Shown here piece after piece: positions 1 to 12,135 of a DNA stretch of 64,000 nucleotides (position 1 is the stretch's first letter; every line of letters begins with the position of its first letter). Origin of the DNA: Agrostemma githago (lineage: Eukaryota; Streptophyta; Magnoliopsida; Caryophyllales; Caryophyllaceae); contig OY288242.1 of assembly GCA_958450325.1 (NCBI GenBank), positions 68,380,062-68,444,061 on the forward strand, read 5' to 3'. The notes under the pieces were generated by a model, which was not told the DNA's origin, did no database searches, and saw only the letters and a list, made by a program, of their open reading frames with translations. The translations under genes were made by a program, and so were the position numbers.

Positions 1-269
1 GTGAGTGGTCGAGTGTCGTCAGTGTTGGTGTGGGGTGTTAGATGTCAGTTGTCAGTCGTCAGTAATCTGTTCTCTGGTCTCAGTAATCTCTGTCAGTCCT
101 TGCAGCGCCAATTTTTGGCATTTGTTAATTATGGTTGTTGGTTGATTTGTGGTAATATTTTGGTTGGTTTGGTGAGTTGTCAGCCCCTCACGTGACCATA
201 CTTGGGTCGTTACAAACGTGAGGTTTTATTGCAGGTGCCTTAGGGAAGAAGGACTTGATTATTGCTCCC

Positions 270-299
270 GGTCTTAAGTGATTTGATCGCACCAAGACC
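270..299 (+). other. Stem-loop with AYKTGAYYR-type loop (element A, first)
   Basis: An outer stem ggtctt/aagacc and a short inner stem gtg/cac enclose the nine-base loop atttgatcg. The stem is interrupted. It is weaker than the related hairpins at 357, 23997 and 24134, but it lies in the same place relative to a gctcccg motif as the hairpin at 23997 in element B. Confidence 0.45.
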
Positions 300-356
300 A
301 ATTGAAAAATACAAATTTCTTATTTTCTTTTAATTTTCCTGATTTGTGCGAAATCC

Positions 357-386
357 GGGCGAGGTGACGTGATTGCACCTACGCCC
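357..386 (+). other. Stem-loop with conserved nine-base loop (element A, second)
   Basis: Stem gggcgaggtg pairs with cacct-a-cgccc: ten base pairs with one bulged A. It closes the loop acgtgattg. Element B has a positional counterpart at 24134-24156 with a different stem (ctaggtg/cacctag) and loop acttgatta. Both are preceded by aatccgggc. The pairing is read directly; an RNA function is inference. Confidence 0.6.
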
Positions 387-605
387 TTTCTCCCCTTATC
401 AAATTTCTTTCCTTTTATTTTTGCTTCTTTTTCTCTCTTTTTCATTTTCATTTCTTTTCTTTTTATACTCTTCATTTTGAAAAAACAAAAATACAAAAAC
501 ATTTGAAAAATCATCAAAAATCCGAAAACATTTGAAAAATCATAAAAATTCAAAAAGATTTTCCGTTCTTTTCTCTTTTTATTCTTTTTTGATTCTTCCT
601 CTACT

Positions 606-647
606 TGTGCATTGGGGACAATGCACAGTTTTAGTGTGAGGGAGGGA
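606..647 (+). promoter_or_regulatory. Internal hairpin plus polypurine-tract-like module (element A)
   Basis: A perfect nine-base stem tgtgcattg/caatgcaca closes loop GGGA. Three bases later comes ttagtgtgagggaggga, close to the true polypurine tract at 2303. Plus-strand DNA of LTR retrotransposons is primed at such tracts. A second internal copy would be a candidate central priming site. Confidence 0.55.
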
Positions 648-2280
648 TCTACTATCCTTTTTCCTTCTTTTCTTTTTCATTTTTTCCTTTAAAAACCAAA
701 AACCCAAAAAAAAATCCTTTTTCTCTTCATTTTAGTTTTCTTTTCTTTTATTTTCGTTTTTGTGTCACTTGTATTGTCTTGCATTCTCCTTCATATAGGT
801 ACACCGCCAACCATTTAACATGGATACGTAAGGTAGCGGAAATGAAATGAATACCGCGCAGTAATATTTTCTACCTTCGTTCTATCCCTTTCTCTTATGC
901 ATGGGAGTTTGGGCATATATGCTATTTGGAGGTTCACTTGGTGAACATTTTGGAATTGGTGGTTGTGGATTGTGTTGACTTGATGGAGTTCGGAGTGTTT
1001 GGCTATACTTGTGATTGTGTTTTGTTTTTTTTCTTGTGTTGTTGTCATTTTTGCATGTTCTTTTTTATTGTGTGTATAGTTCGTCTAGGTAAAGTTTTCG
1101 AAAACCCAATTTTGTGTTTAGGCCGAGTGTTTATTACTCCCTTGTTAGTAAACCTTTTTGATTTTTGGACATATTTCTAGTAGAATGACCTTGAACCAAT
1201 TTTTGCATTGGATTTTTACCATATGTCCATCTTTTTCTACTAAGAGTCTACACCGGGATTTGCATTTGACCACCTTGACCACCCATGGAGTGATAAGGCC
1301 TTGGTTACCGTTCCCCATTCCCTTAGGTGACCTTACTTGAGAAGCCATTTTTTTAGTCCAAAATTTCAATCCTTTTGTGGGTTCGGAAGGGGTGCACACC
1401 CGACTAGCCTATTTTTCTACCATTCACCCATTTCCACAAATAAATTTGCAAAAATGTGCTTTACATTGATCTCAAATGAATTATCTAGCCAATTATGTGC
1501 TATTCAAAGCAAGAAAAAAGGAAAATGAAGAAGAAGGGCATTATGAAAAAAAAAACCTCGATCGAAATAATGGGGAAAAGAAAAACCAAAAAGAAAATCA
1601 AAAACTCAAATCGTTCCCAAACCCAAATAATCCCTTGGTTGACTTATTGCCGTGAAATGCCTACTAGAGGACCGAGTCCCGAGGAAGGAAAATAGCGGTA
1701 ATTTGGCAATCCTTACCATTTTGCAAACACTTGTCCATCTTTTTGGTCTAATTGGCTTTCTCGAGTTTGGGACGACCCTCAAGGCTTAGCTTAATTAGGA
1801 GACGGCATAACACTTACCTACAGTTCTTACTAACTCCATGGTTCTCACTTATCCACTCCATTTATCGTCAGGCATCTCTAGTGGAATTAGACGGACCTTG
1901 GTAAATTTTCAATGTTTTTACTGTTTGATTGTCATCCTATTAGAATCTTATCCATGTCAATTTGCGTTACTAACTTGGTAGTATTCTCGCTTGCCTTAAG
2001 CTCAAATCGGTGCTTTTTCCGCCGTTTCGATGAGGGATTCGGTGATTTATTTTATCTTTGGTTGCGACTATCTTTTTGTGTGTCTTTCTTATTTTATGTG
2101 TTTGTGTGTGTGTTAGTCGCAACCCCAGTTTTGAGCAAGCTCCAACTTGCCTTGCATGGAGGCACTCTACCTCATGAGTATCTCGATATGAGTTGAAGGG
2201 ACGGAGCGGGCCCGTTAATTGCCTCGTATCGGCTTAGCATAGTCTAGCTTAGTAGTAGTAGCTAATTTCTTTTTGGGTCT

Positions 2281-2316
2281 TTGCTCGAGGACGAGCAACG
2301 ATTTAGTGTGGGGGAA
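2281..2316 (+). promoter_or_regulatory. Hairpin plus terminal polypurine tract of element A
   Basis: A perfect seven-base stem ttgctcg/cgagcaa closes loop AGGA at 2281-2298. The purine-rich ttagtgtggggga follows at 2303-2315, and the LTR begins at 2318. Position next to the LTR identifies it as the plus-strand primer site. Confidence 0.75.
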
Positions 2317-2613
2317 TTGTTGTGTGCCAAATTTGGACCGTTTTTCCTCCCATTTAGACCTGTTTTTCCTCCGTTTTGCGAGACTTGAGCGCGATTATTG
2401 CCATATTTTGAGTAATTCTCGCATTAGTGTCTCTCTTTTGCATTTTACGTGTTTTTGTTAGTTTTCTGTCTATTTTGATTGGATTTTCGACCGAAAACGT
2501 GTATGAGCTTCTACGAGCATGAGAGAGATACAATCCAAAGAGCGAAGCACACAACTGAAAGTTCAAGTAATCCAATTGATCGACAAATGAAAGAGACCGG
2601 AAAAGAGGAGTAT

Positions 2614-2866
2614 CACCGGGTGAAATTTCACCAGGTGAGTCATCACCGGGCGAAATTTCGCCCGATGATATTTTCCACTTCCCGAAGATTTTCGTGGGCA
2701 GTTCCCACAGGGCGAAACGACCGGGCGAAATTTCGCCCAGCGGGTGAAATTTCACCCGATGGAGAAAAATGCCAAAAATGGTGATTCGAGAAGAAAATCT
2801 CACCGGGTGAAATTTCACCCGGTGGTGCCAATGTCGTCAAGCCGCGGGGTGAAACTTCACCCCATG
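2614..2866. repeat. Palindrome cluster in LTR A
   Basis: Five to six self-complementary motifs built on cgggtgaaatttcacccg and its cgggcgaaatttcgcccg variant lie within 250 bp. The one at 2801-2824 is a perfect 24-bp palindrome. The cluster ends about 80 bp before the TATA-like box. Confidence 0.85.
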
Positions 2867-2948
2867 AAGATGCAAAGGGTGAAGGTCTAGCTTAATGAAG
2901 AGGAATTGGATTATGGGCCTTAAGCTTGTGTGACCCATTAAGAAACAC

Positions 2949-2956
2949 TATAAATA
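2949..2956 (+). promoter_or_regulatory. TATA-like box of LTR A
   Basis: The octamer tataaata lies inside the LTR downstream of the palindromes, at a position matching TATA boxes in the LTRs at 26120 and 11632. It is the likely core promoter of the element. Confidence 0.5.
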
Positions 2957-4121
2957 CTTAACCTAGGATTTTGTGCCACTCTTGTGCCTTGAGTGAGCCT
3001 CATGGGAGTAGGAGTAGTGTAGAAGATTGATAGTAGTAGTGGCAATTGTAGTAAAACTCTCTTAGCCAAAAATCTCTATAGAATTAGTAGATCTTATTAG
3101 TATTAGTATTAGTATTAGATTAATTCTACTCAACAATTCCTTATCAAAGTTTCCATCTTTAGTTGAAGATTGTGTTTATATTGAAGATTCAAGGTTTTTG
3201 CAAGGGTTTAGTGACAAGATCTTTGTATTATTTCTTGAAGCTTCTTATTTATGTTAATCTTCATTTTCCTCTTTAGTCTCCTCCATAATTGGTAGTTTCT
3301 CTCTTCTCCCTTTTTCTCTAATAGTTAGTTTTGTTTCCTTGTTAATCCATTGTTCATCTTGTTAATCCTTATGTTAGTATAGTTTTTCATTGTTTGTTTG
3401 TTTATCTCTCTCCTTAGTTTGTGTGTTTATTTATTTTCGTCCTTAAGTGTTGTTTTGTTAGTGTAGTTTCCTTTATTGTTTTAGATTAGTTGTTTATCCT
3501 CTAGTTTAATCATGTTTAGTCTTTCTCCTAGTCTCCTTAGTGTTAATTTTATTATGGGTAGTGAGTAGATTTTAGTTAGGGGGCTAGGGGAGGAGGAATT
3601 CTAGGAAAAGGTTTTATCTTGTGGGAATATTGCATTTGAGGGTGATATTGTCTTGATGGTATTGTTGTGTTTTGTTTGACTAAGCTTCATCACCTAGGTT
3701 GACTTGACTCACTCTGACCAATATGGGGAAACTCGGGGTTTGGGTAATTCCGTCTAGAGACCTTAGTTTATTCGTCGCAAAAGCGGGCTTAGACTTGGTC
3801 GGTAGGGAAACCGAAAGGTGGAACCTCCCTTATACACCTTGTGATAATTCTTGCGATGTTATGCTTTTATCTTGTTTTCCGACTCCCCGACTCTCCCTAA
3901 CACCTTTCCCATTATTTTTTCTAGCTTTAGTTGTGTAGCTCGCTAGCATTAGTTCAACTCCTCTCATCCCAAAACTCCCATCTCAATCCCAATAGCAACT
4001 AAATCTTAGACTTGACCAATATCGCTTAACCGCCTCCTTGTGGTTCGACCTTGACTTTCCGCTACTACATAGTAGTGAGTTGGGACTAAAAATATTGTTT
4101 GCATGCGTGTCAGCGACAACA

Positions 4122-7100
4122 CGCATCAGTCGCGCGTGAATGGTAGCTATACGAAGTATTTCTTGTAGTGCAAGGAAATTGTGCTGATCAGCACCCAAAT
4201 CTTTAGTCATAATATCTGGAAGTTGGAGGCCTGATCGAACATGTTTGGTGATGAGAAAACCTTTGTCTTGCGTTTCTTGTACATAATGGCAATCAATGTT
4301 TAGGTGCTTAGTTCTTTTGTGAAACACCGGGTTTTGAGCGATGTGTTAGGCTGCTTTGCTGTCACAAAACAATGGTATAGGCTGAGAAACAGATATCCTG
4401 AGATCCCTCTGTTGCTGATACATACTAGTTCTGAACTAGTATACGACATACTACGGTACTCAGACTTTGCACTGCTCTTGCTAACAGTGCGTTGCTTTTT
4501 GGTTTTCCAGGAAATGAAAGAATTTCCAAGGAAAACACAAAAACCACTCAATGAACGACATGTGAATGCACATTGACCCCAATCTGCGTCGCTGTATGCA
4601 TATAGAGATAGGTCCGAATGTGCAGGGCAAAACAGGTCTGTGTTGATTGTTCCTTTCAGGTATTTTAATACATGATGGCAGCCTGAAGATGAGGTACTCT
4701 TGGTTGTGAGAAAAATTGACTTAAGTGTTGCCCTGAGTAAGAGAGGTAAGGTCTAGACGAGTTTAGATATAATAGTCTGCCCACCAAACGCCTATATTGT
4801 TCAGGATCCTGCAGAAGCTCACCATCTTCAGTTGAAAGGTTAACAGTTCATTGCATAGAGAAAGCAGCTGGCGTGCAATTCTCCATTCTCAGATCTTTCA
4901 AAATGTTCAGAATGTACTTGCGTTGATTGAGCATGATTCCAGTATGATTCCTTGACACTTCAAGACCAAGGAAATACCTCAAATGACCCAGATCCTTAAT
5001 TGAAAATGCTTTATCCAACCCAGCCTTAACTTGTACGATGTGGCTCTCCACATTACCTGTTAGTATCACATCATCCACATAGACCAAGGCAATTGTGAAT
5101 GCATTTGTGAGAGGTTGATATCTGGTATATAGGGAGTAATCTTGCTTGGACTGAACGAACCCAATTTTCATAAGAAACTTAGTAAATTCTTTGTTCCACT
5201 GGCGTGATGCTTGCTTAAGCCCATATAAGAATCGCTTAAGCCTGCAAATTTTCCCTTTTGGAATATTGTAACCTTCAGGAGGATGCATATACACCGTTTC
5301 ATCAAGGAACCCATGAAGAAACGCGTTGTTAATGTCCAACTGGTTTAACGACCAGTTGTGGGCTGCTGCTACTGCTAGTAGTGTTCTAACTGTGGTGAAT
5401 TTCGCCACAGGAGAAAACGTGTCTTAATAGTCCTTGTCCTTAATCTGATTGTATCCTTTTGCAACCAACCGAGCTTTGAATCTCTCAACTGAACCATCTG
5501 CTTTGTACTTGATTTTAAAAATCCACTTACACCCAATGGGTTTATGATCTGAAGGCATGTCAACAATTTCCCAAGTCTTATTGCTCTCAAGCGCTTGTAC
5601 TTTTTTATCCATAGCCTCCACCCATCTAGGATCAGTGACCGCTTGTCTGTAGTTGTAAGGCTCATGTTCAGCAACTACATTCGCTAAATTGGCCACATAA
5701 TCTGTACCAAACTGGTGAAGATCTTGAAGAATTTGAACATGAAACACTTTAGACGAAGAACTTGATTGCACCCGCTGTACTGGCAGCTTTACTGGGCAAT
5801 GATAAGCATTCAATTTTACAGAGACTTGGTTTTGCCTTGATGACCTTCTTACTGCAGGTATTTCTTCTACACCACCATCATCTGAAGAAATATGTTGATC
5901 GCTAGAAACATTCTCACTGACACTCTCACTAACAGTTTCTTCCACATTTAAATTATTATTGGTGAAATCATCTGCAGTGTACTCATTACCATGTGGTACA
6001 GAATGGTACGATTTTGGTCTGAATGAACACTAGTTTCAGGTGTTTCTAAGCTAGCATGTGTATGTGAAACAAGAACTAACCAAGTAGATGATGTATGGTT
6101 AACAATAGAAATACCAGATTTTGCATTCATTGCAGGAACAACATTTTGCTGTTTAAAATGAAACCCACTCTCCCTAAATAAAATGTCCCTGCTAACAAAC
6201 ACTTTCTTAGTACCTATATCATATAACCTGTATCTCTTTTGTGTATTAGACTATCCAATAAACACACATTTTCGAGCTCTATGTCCAAATTTGTCGACAT
6301 AAGTGGGAGGCATAGTGGCAAAACACTTACACGCAAATACTCTTAGGTCTTTAATCGGTGGGTCTTTTTGCATAAGTCTATGATAGGGCGTCTCCCAGTT
6401 CAAAACAGAAGACGGCATCATATTTATGAGATGCGTAGAAGTCAGAATGCAATCACCCCAAAATTGAATTGGTAAACCTGCTTGAATTCTTAAGGATCTC
6501 GCTAGTTCAAGCAAGTGCCTATGCTTGCGTTCTACTCTACCATTCTGTTGGGGGCGACCTACCACGCTAGTTTCATGTTTTATTCCCTTTTCCTTGAACA
6601 CATTCCCACATGAACTTTGCAAAAAATCAGTCCCATTGTCACTTCTAACCGTTTTAAACTTACCACTATACTGTGTTTCAATATAAGCAATGAAGTTAAT
6701 GACTAGAGTATGAACTTGATCCTTAGACTGAAAGAGAATTGTCCAAGTGTTGCGTGAATAATCATCAAGAATGGTTAAGAAATACTTAGCCCTAGTTAAA
6801 CACGGAACCTTATAAGGCCCCCACACATCCATATGAATGAGTTCAAAACAACAAGAAGCATGAGACAAACTTTCATGAAACGGTAATTTGTGATGTTTAG
6901 CCAAGATACAAGTTTCACAATGAGTATATACAATACGAGATTGAAACTCAGCTATATATTTGAGTTTATCTAAAGATACGTGTCCAAGCCTAAGATGTAA
7001 CAAATCATTACAGAGATTAGCTACAGAACAAGCATTTTGAGCAGGATTCTTGAAATTCGATACAATCTTATTTATTAAATCTTGATATGGTTTAAATTGC

Positions 7101-8390
7101 AATCTGTATAAGCCTCATATTCTTTTCCCTGTAGCAAGTAGTTTATCACTGGAAAGGTCCTGAAACACACATGTACAAGCAGAGAATACAACACAAATTG
7201 AACCATGATCAATAAGTTTGGAAACTGATAACAAATTTTGTTTGAAATCAGTGATAAAAAAACACATTCTGCAGCAATATCCTATCAATAATTCTGACAT
7301 CTCCTATCATGGTCACTCTTTTGGTGTTGCCATCAGGCAAACCTATTGTTATGGGTGTCTTTAAGGTCTTAATTTTAGTCATAAGATTGATGTTATAGGT
7401 CATATGATCAGGCGCACCCGTATCTATGATCCAATCATGTAAAAAATACTTAGAGGATTGAACATTACCACAAGACTTCATACCTGCAAAGTTGGAACCA
7501 CCAGAGATATCAAACATTGATGCCCCAGCTATTTCAACATTATTCGCTACTGGTCTTGCATCTGTAATCCGTTGCATCACCTGGTCCACAACCAAGGTTA
7601 CCAAGCCGTCCAATATTTGTGGATCAATAGAAACCCCTTGAGGCTGAGACTGTACATGTGGATGGTCATCTAATGGAGTATACTCATTAAGAGTATCTGC
7701 ATTATTTGCAGTCTGCTTGAAGTTCGGTTTACCCCCATTCTTACCCTTATTCTTAAGATTCTTGTTAGGTGGGAAACCAACCAATAGATAGAAGGACTCA
7801 ACCTTATGACCGTTCTTCCCACAGTGAGTGCATACTTTCACCCTGAAACAGTCTTCAAGGTTATGGTTATCCATCTTACAGTGGCTACAGTACTTAACTT
7901 CTCCACTGTCCTTTTGTTTCTTGGATCCAGTTTTGAATGATGCATAAACCATGGCATCTGGTGCAATTTCCACCTGATCAGACACTTGTTTTTGTCGCTC
8001 AACCTTCTGCAACATGCCCAAAGCCTTGTTGATTGTTGGCAACGGCTCCATTGACAAGATTTGAGCTCTAATTGTATCGTAACCGCCATTGAGTCTCATC
8101 AAGAATTGAATGAGTTTGGTGTTGTTTTATCTCTCAAGCATCTTCTTAACCAGATTGCAAGTACAGGGGTTAGCTCTTCCACACGAACACATTGGAACAG
8201 GGTCTAAAGCATCTATACTTTCCCAAAAATATTTCAGTTTGCCATAGTACTCGACTAGAGGTAGATTCCCCTGACTGATTTCTCCAAGATCTCGCTTCAA
8301 TTGATAGATTTCAATGGCATTTGCAACTTCATACCTTTCAATCAATTCCTCCCAAAGATTCTTCGCACTCTTTACGTACTTCATGTTCAC
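4122..8390 (-). pseudogene. Ty1/copia gag-pol remnant A
   Basis: On the minus strand the Copia order can be followed. Gag is at 8390-7840, with CCHC knuckle C-x2-C-x4-H-x4-C (CSHCKMDNHNLEDC) and a second knuckle whose last Cys is Phe. Protease has DTGA (WIIDTGAPDH, ~7430). Integrase has its HHCC region, the DVWGPY and RSDNGTDF segments and GRVERKH (7102-6251). RT has YVDD (YVDDVILTGN, ~5080). RNase H follows to about 4130. The frame is broken many times, including a stop at ~5424 inside the RT N-terminus (D-Y-stop-D where the second copy at ~18160 has D-Y-S-D). The 3' LTR is absent because Athila LTR A joins at 4121. The element is dead; integrase and RT motifs make the family call firm. Confidence 0.9.
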
Positions 8391-8789
8391 ATGGTATCAG
8401 AGCTCCAAACTTCGATTTTGGAGATAAAATTCTGAAGTTCTCTGCAAAGTTTTTTGGTTTGAAGCTATTATACGATCTTGGTTTAACCTCTTGAAGATTT
8501 ACAATGCCGAATGTTGAAGATAGCAGCTATGAGTACTATGATGATCCCCTCTACCTTTCATCTTCAGACCAACCATTCTCACAAATTGTTGCATCTCAGT
8601 TCGACAGTCATGACTTTATATTGATGGAAACAAGATGTTTTCATGGCTTTGGCGTCGAAAAATAAGGATGGGTTCATTGATGGCACCTGCTCAAGACCTG
8701 AAGCAGGGGATAAAAAGTTGCATCAATGGATTCGATGTGATTTAATGGTAATGAAATGGATACTTAATTCCCTCTGATACCATGTGAAC
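8385..8789 (+). other. Inverted gag start of Copia A
   Basis: This ~400-bp block runs opposite to the rest of Copia A. It begins with the Copia primer site tggtatcagag, carries a gag start codon at 8504 (MPNVEDSSYEYYDD) and a W-I-R-x-D-L-M-x-x-K-W-I-L-N-S segment, and stops where the minus-strand gag should continue (MNMKYVKSAKNLWEEL at 8390). Both ends carry gttcacatggtatcagag (8385-8402) or its exact reverse complement (8772-8789), an 18-bp inverted repeat. Confidence 0.85.
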
Positions 8790-8963
8790 ATTATAGATTG
8801 ATATTGATGATGATTGAGTGAAAGAGATGAATTAATTGAATTAATTAAGTTGACTGTATATGGTGTATTACAAGCTATATATAGTTGGTTAGTTGTAACC
8901 AACTTCTAACCACTTTCTAACTATATTTGAGTTAGTTATAGTACTGTGGTATACATAGTAACA
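8783..8963 (-). mobile_element. 5' LTR of Copia A (candidate, ~181 bp)
   Basis: On the minus strand the segment runs from tgttactatg to ttcaca, immediately before primer-site sequence. It contains tatatatag, a likely TATA box. Length matches the 179-bp LTR of Copia B, which also starts tgtta. The outer edge is a best guess because no second LTR is available. Confidence 0.55.
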
Positions 8964-10119
8964 ATATGCAATAGATTAACGATTATAAGCGTTGATTGAT
9001 GGGCATCTGTATAATATCATTATAATGCTTCCGTTATTTTTGACTGTTTGATATTATAATTTGTCATGTTTTTTTATTTTCACTTGATATAAAGAAGAAA
9101 GCATGATAATTGTCAAAGTATTTTGATAACATTAACGTAATTGAAATGATTTGATAACAATAACAGTAACGTAATTGTCAAAGTATGCTCTTCTAACCGT
9201 TGGGGTAATTATGGGTGTAATTCTCTTCATACTATAGTGATCAGTATCTTGTTGCTTATCTCATTAGATTTATGAAAGTATATAATCTTGTTTCCACATG
9301 TCAAGAGATCAATAATAGAATGATGATAGATATTTGCTTACATGGCTGTGAATCATGTTCATGATGTCAGATAACTATCATCTTTATGTACCAATATATG
9401 TCATGACCTATTTCACACCTTTCTAGTTCCTGTGTGAAATTTGTAGTGTATAGCAATGCTATTCTTTTTATGTATCTATGGTCATGTATTATTTAGTGAT
9501 TGTCCTTTATTTGATCATGTTTTCTAAAGTCGCAATATTCCGCTGTGTACTGTTGATTGAAGTTGAAAACAGGAATAAATATCAAGACGTTTTTCATAGT
9601 CTCTACAGTGATAAATACTAAGTATGTGTGTATGCCTTATTGTTTTTTAACATACATTAAAGTTGGTTTTGTCATTAAAAATCAAACATATATATTATGT
9701 ATTATCCATTAAGGTTTAATGTTTATATAGTATGTACATGTTAGTCACCAAAGTGATCTTGTTATGATACACTTAAACATATAAAAAGTATTAGTGGTTG
9801 TTTAGACCATATTATGGATATGCTATATATTAAAGTCCTATATTTTATTATGTATGTTTATGTGACCACCCAAAGGAGGAACATGAAATATAGATAATAA
9901 TATGAAAGAGTTAAATTATTATGTGTACGAAATTTGAATGCTATGTATGTCCAAAGATGTCATTCATTTAAAATTTTGGTATGTTGATAATTGATTATTA
10001 AAGTATTTATAACATCGATTATAGTATATGCATTTTAGTATTGCCCAAAGGTTACTTAAATGTGTATGTAATGTTTCTGAATCTGTATTAAGTTTTCAAA
10101 GCAGTAATAGGTTAAGCAT
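8964..10119. other. AT-rich stretch without recognisable gene
   Basis: About 1.15 kb of AT-rich sequence lies between Copia A and a Copia gag fragment. There are no long open frames and no terminal repeats that I could pair. The last bases (ttttgcag at ~10125) run into the gag fragment. It may be host spacer or a decayed element. Confidence 0.5.
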
Positions 10120-10897
10120 GTGTTAAATTTTGCAGTCTCATCTAATTTATCTGCATCCGCTAACTCTAGCGTTAAGTTTAATGGACTTAATTATGATGAA
10201 TGGTCTGAGGAAATTCGGTTAACACTGGGTATTATGGCCCTCGACCTAGCTATAATTTCTGATGAGGAACCCTCAGCCATAAATGACAAGAGCACCAAGG
10301 AAGAAATTTCCTTATATGAGTCATGGGAACGCTCTAACAGGATGCGTTTAACCCTCATGAGATTGACAATGGCTGAAAGTATTAAGTCATCAATGCCTAA
10401 AACAGAGAAAGCAAGGGAATTCATGAAAAAGATTAAGGAGTGCTCCCAATCCGAGCTGGCGGACAAGTCAATAACGGGTAGTCTTATGAGTGAGCTGACT
10501 ACTAAGTAATATGACTTGCACGGCTCGGAAGCAATGCACACTCATGTGACAGAAATGTCAAATCTGGCAGCTAAGTTAAAGAAGCTAGGGATGAAAGTAA
10601 ATGATTCCTTCTTGGTGCAATTTGTTATTAACTCCCTACTTAATGAGTTTAGCCAATTGCAAGTGAATTATAACACATTAACGGTTAAATGGAAACTTCA
10701 AGAGTTAAAGGCTATGCTCATTTAGGAGGAAGGGAGATTAAAGAAGGCAAAAGGCCAAGTTTTCCATCTTGTAGGTCATGAAGGAGCCAGCAGCAGTAAG
10801 AGCACACCGGGTAGGAAAGGCAATAACAAGGACAAATCTTACTTTAAAGGTCCCGACAGTAAGATGAAAAAGGATTTGAAGTGTCGCTTTTGTAAGA
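10120..10897 (+). pseudogene. Ty1/copia gag fragment (UBN2-like)
   Basis: The translated segment has a Copia gag layout: a KFNGLNYDEW motif near the start (tryptophan of the F-x-G-x-N-Y-x-x-W type), a helical middle part, and the beginning of a zinc knuckle (KCRFCK) at ~10880. In-frame stops interrupt it at 10507 (TAA) and 10723 (TAG); the second fits a CAG-to-TAG transition. It is cut off inside the knuckle by a CACTA-like terminus at 10898. It is not the gag of Copia A, whose sequence differs. No LTR or pol is attached. Confidence 0.8.
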
Positions 10898-11631
10898 CAC
10901 TAGTAGAATAAGTACCAACGACATCTACCATAAGACACCGGTTATAAGAAAAATGGTGCTAAAAAGTTATAAATGGTGGACAAAAAAAAGGCTACCCAAA
11001 CAATATACACAGCAATACACAAACCCAATTATCTTCTTAAATGATAAGTACTCCGTATCAGCAAATACACAACCCAAACCCGCCCTTCTTCTTCTTCACG
11101 AGCCCAATTACTAAACACCAGACCAAACCACCAGCGACCAACGACCTCCGACGACGACGACCAAACCCTAACCATTGGCCAAAGTCTGGCAAACCGACGA
11201 CCCACAAAGTATGTTATTTAGGGTTTTTTTTAAATTTTACAACTTGTTAATTACATTTTTTGTTTCGATTTGGGGCTGTTAATTACACTTTTTCTCGAAC
11301 ATTTGTGATTGATTTCATTTAGTGCGTTTTTTGGTGTCGGTGTTGCATTTTGTTGAATAGGTTCCGAATTTTGATCTTCTGTCCAAAATTTCGTAATCTA
11401 TTGTTGTTTATTTGATTGATTTCATTCATTACTTTTGCAACGTGTTTAGTTTCAGCGAATATCTGGTTCATGAGTAACTGCAATGTTTGGCAACAATGTA
11501 TGGGTTGTTGATGTCGATTTGATTAATAATTATTGATTTGTTGTTAATTAGTTGGGCTACATTTACGTTCATATCATTTTCGGCCAGCATAATTATTGAT
11601 TCATTTGTAGTTCAAAGTTGCAGTTTATATG
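10898..11631 (+). mobile_element. CACTA-like terminus with 5'-UTR-like sequence
   Basis: Starting at 10898 the sequence reads cactagtagaataag, resembling a CACTA transposon end, followed by gacaccggttataag and related short motifs of the subterminal type. It interrupts the Copia gag. From 11040 it resembles a plant 5' leader and first intron (pyrimidine-rich, ccaaaccctaacc). No transposase is seen and I could not find the opposite terminus, so the class is tentative. A solo LTR has inserted at 11631. Confidence 0.4.
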
Positions 11632-12025
11632 TGTAGACACCCGCATTTTGCCTGCTAGTGTCTACAGCATTTCCCGACAAACACCCGATGATGATCGGAC
11701 GCAAACATGACTTAGTATACTCAGATACGGACTCGGAATCAGTAATATCCGACATGGACTTTTAGCGGAGTACAAATCTCTCAAAACCAACCTCAAATTC
11801 AGGCCCAGTGGGTCGTTCCGAGCAAAATGAGACTAATTTGGGCCAAAACCGACACCAAAAAAAACCCCGTCTTTTGGCGACCGGGTCAAAACCCGGTCAA
11901 AGACGAACCCGTCACAAAAATTAGCCTAAAGGGACCTTCTAGAAACTGGCGCCCAAATCAAATTCAAAAAAGGCAAACAAATCAACAAGGTCAACACCTT
12001 CCTAATTTACCTCGATTCACTTGAT

Positions 12026-12135
12026 CCACTCGATCGAGTGGATTGACCCACTCGGTCGAGTGGAGCGTCAAAAACCGGATCAGGCCCATTTTCTAGGGCA
12101 CTCGATCGAGTGCACTAGGGCCACTCGATCGAGTG
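12026..12135. repeat. CTCGATCGAG palindrome cluster, first
   Basis: Four copies of the cactcgatcgagtg palindrome (one as cactcggtcgagtg) occur in 110 bp, ending about 25 bp before the TATA-like box at 12160. The copy at 12026-12041 is a perfect 16-bp palindrome. Confidence 0.9.

Larger units (their letters stand above)
1..2317 (+). mobile_element. Athila-type element A, 3' internal non-coding region
   Basis: This is the downstream internal part of a Ty3/gypsy Athila-like retrotransposon whose 5' part lies outside the window. No credible coding region is visible; open frames are short and low in complexity. Blocks resemble 24.0-26.1 kb of element B in the same order: a gttttcgaaaaccca block at 1096, a tagtagaatgacc block near 1179, an aaggccttggttaccg block at 1296, the aggaccgagtccc block near 1666, and a final hairpin plus polypurine tract at 2281-2316. 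The region ends at a well-defined LTR start. Bases 1-240 show nothing recognisable. Confidence 0.75.
2318..4121 (+). mobile_element. 3' LTR of Athila-type element A (1804 bp)
   Basis: It begins tgttgt and ends acaaca, perfect short inverted termini, directly after the polypurine tract. Length fits Athila LTRs. A TATA-like tataaata lies at 2949 with a palindrome cluster just upstream. On the right it abuts the 3' end of an antisense Copia pol, so the simplest reading is that Athila inserted into that Copia. The 5' LTR is outside the window, so the target duplication cannot be checked. The last ~525 bp recur at 16328-16855. Confidence 0.8.

Noticed and set aside
1..195. 64-codon open frame at the window start
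   Set aside because: Runs of tgtcagt-like repeats give the frame; no similarity recognised.
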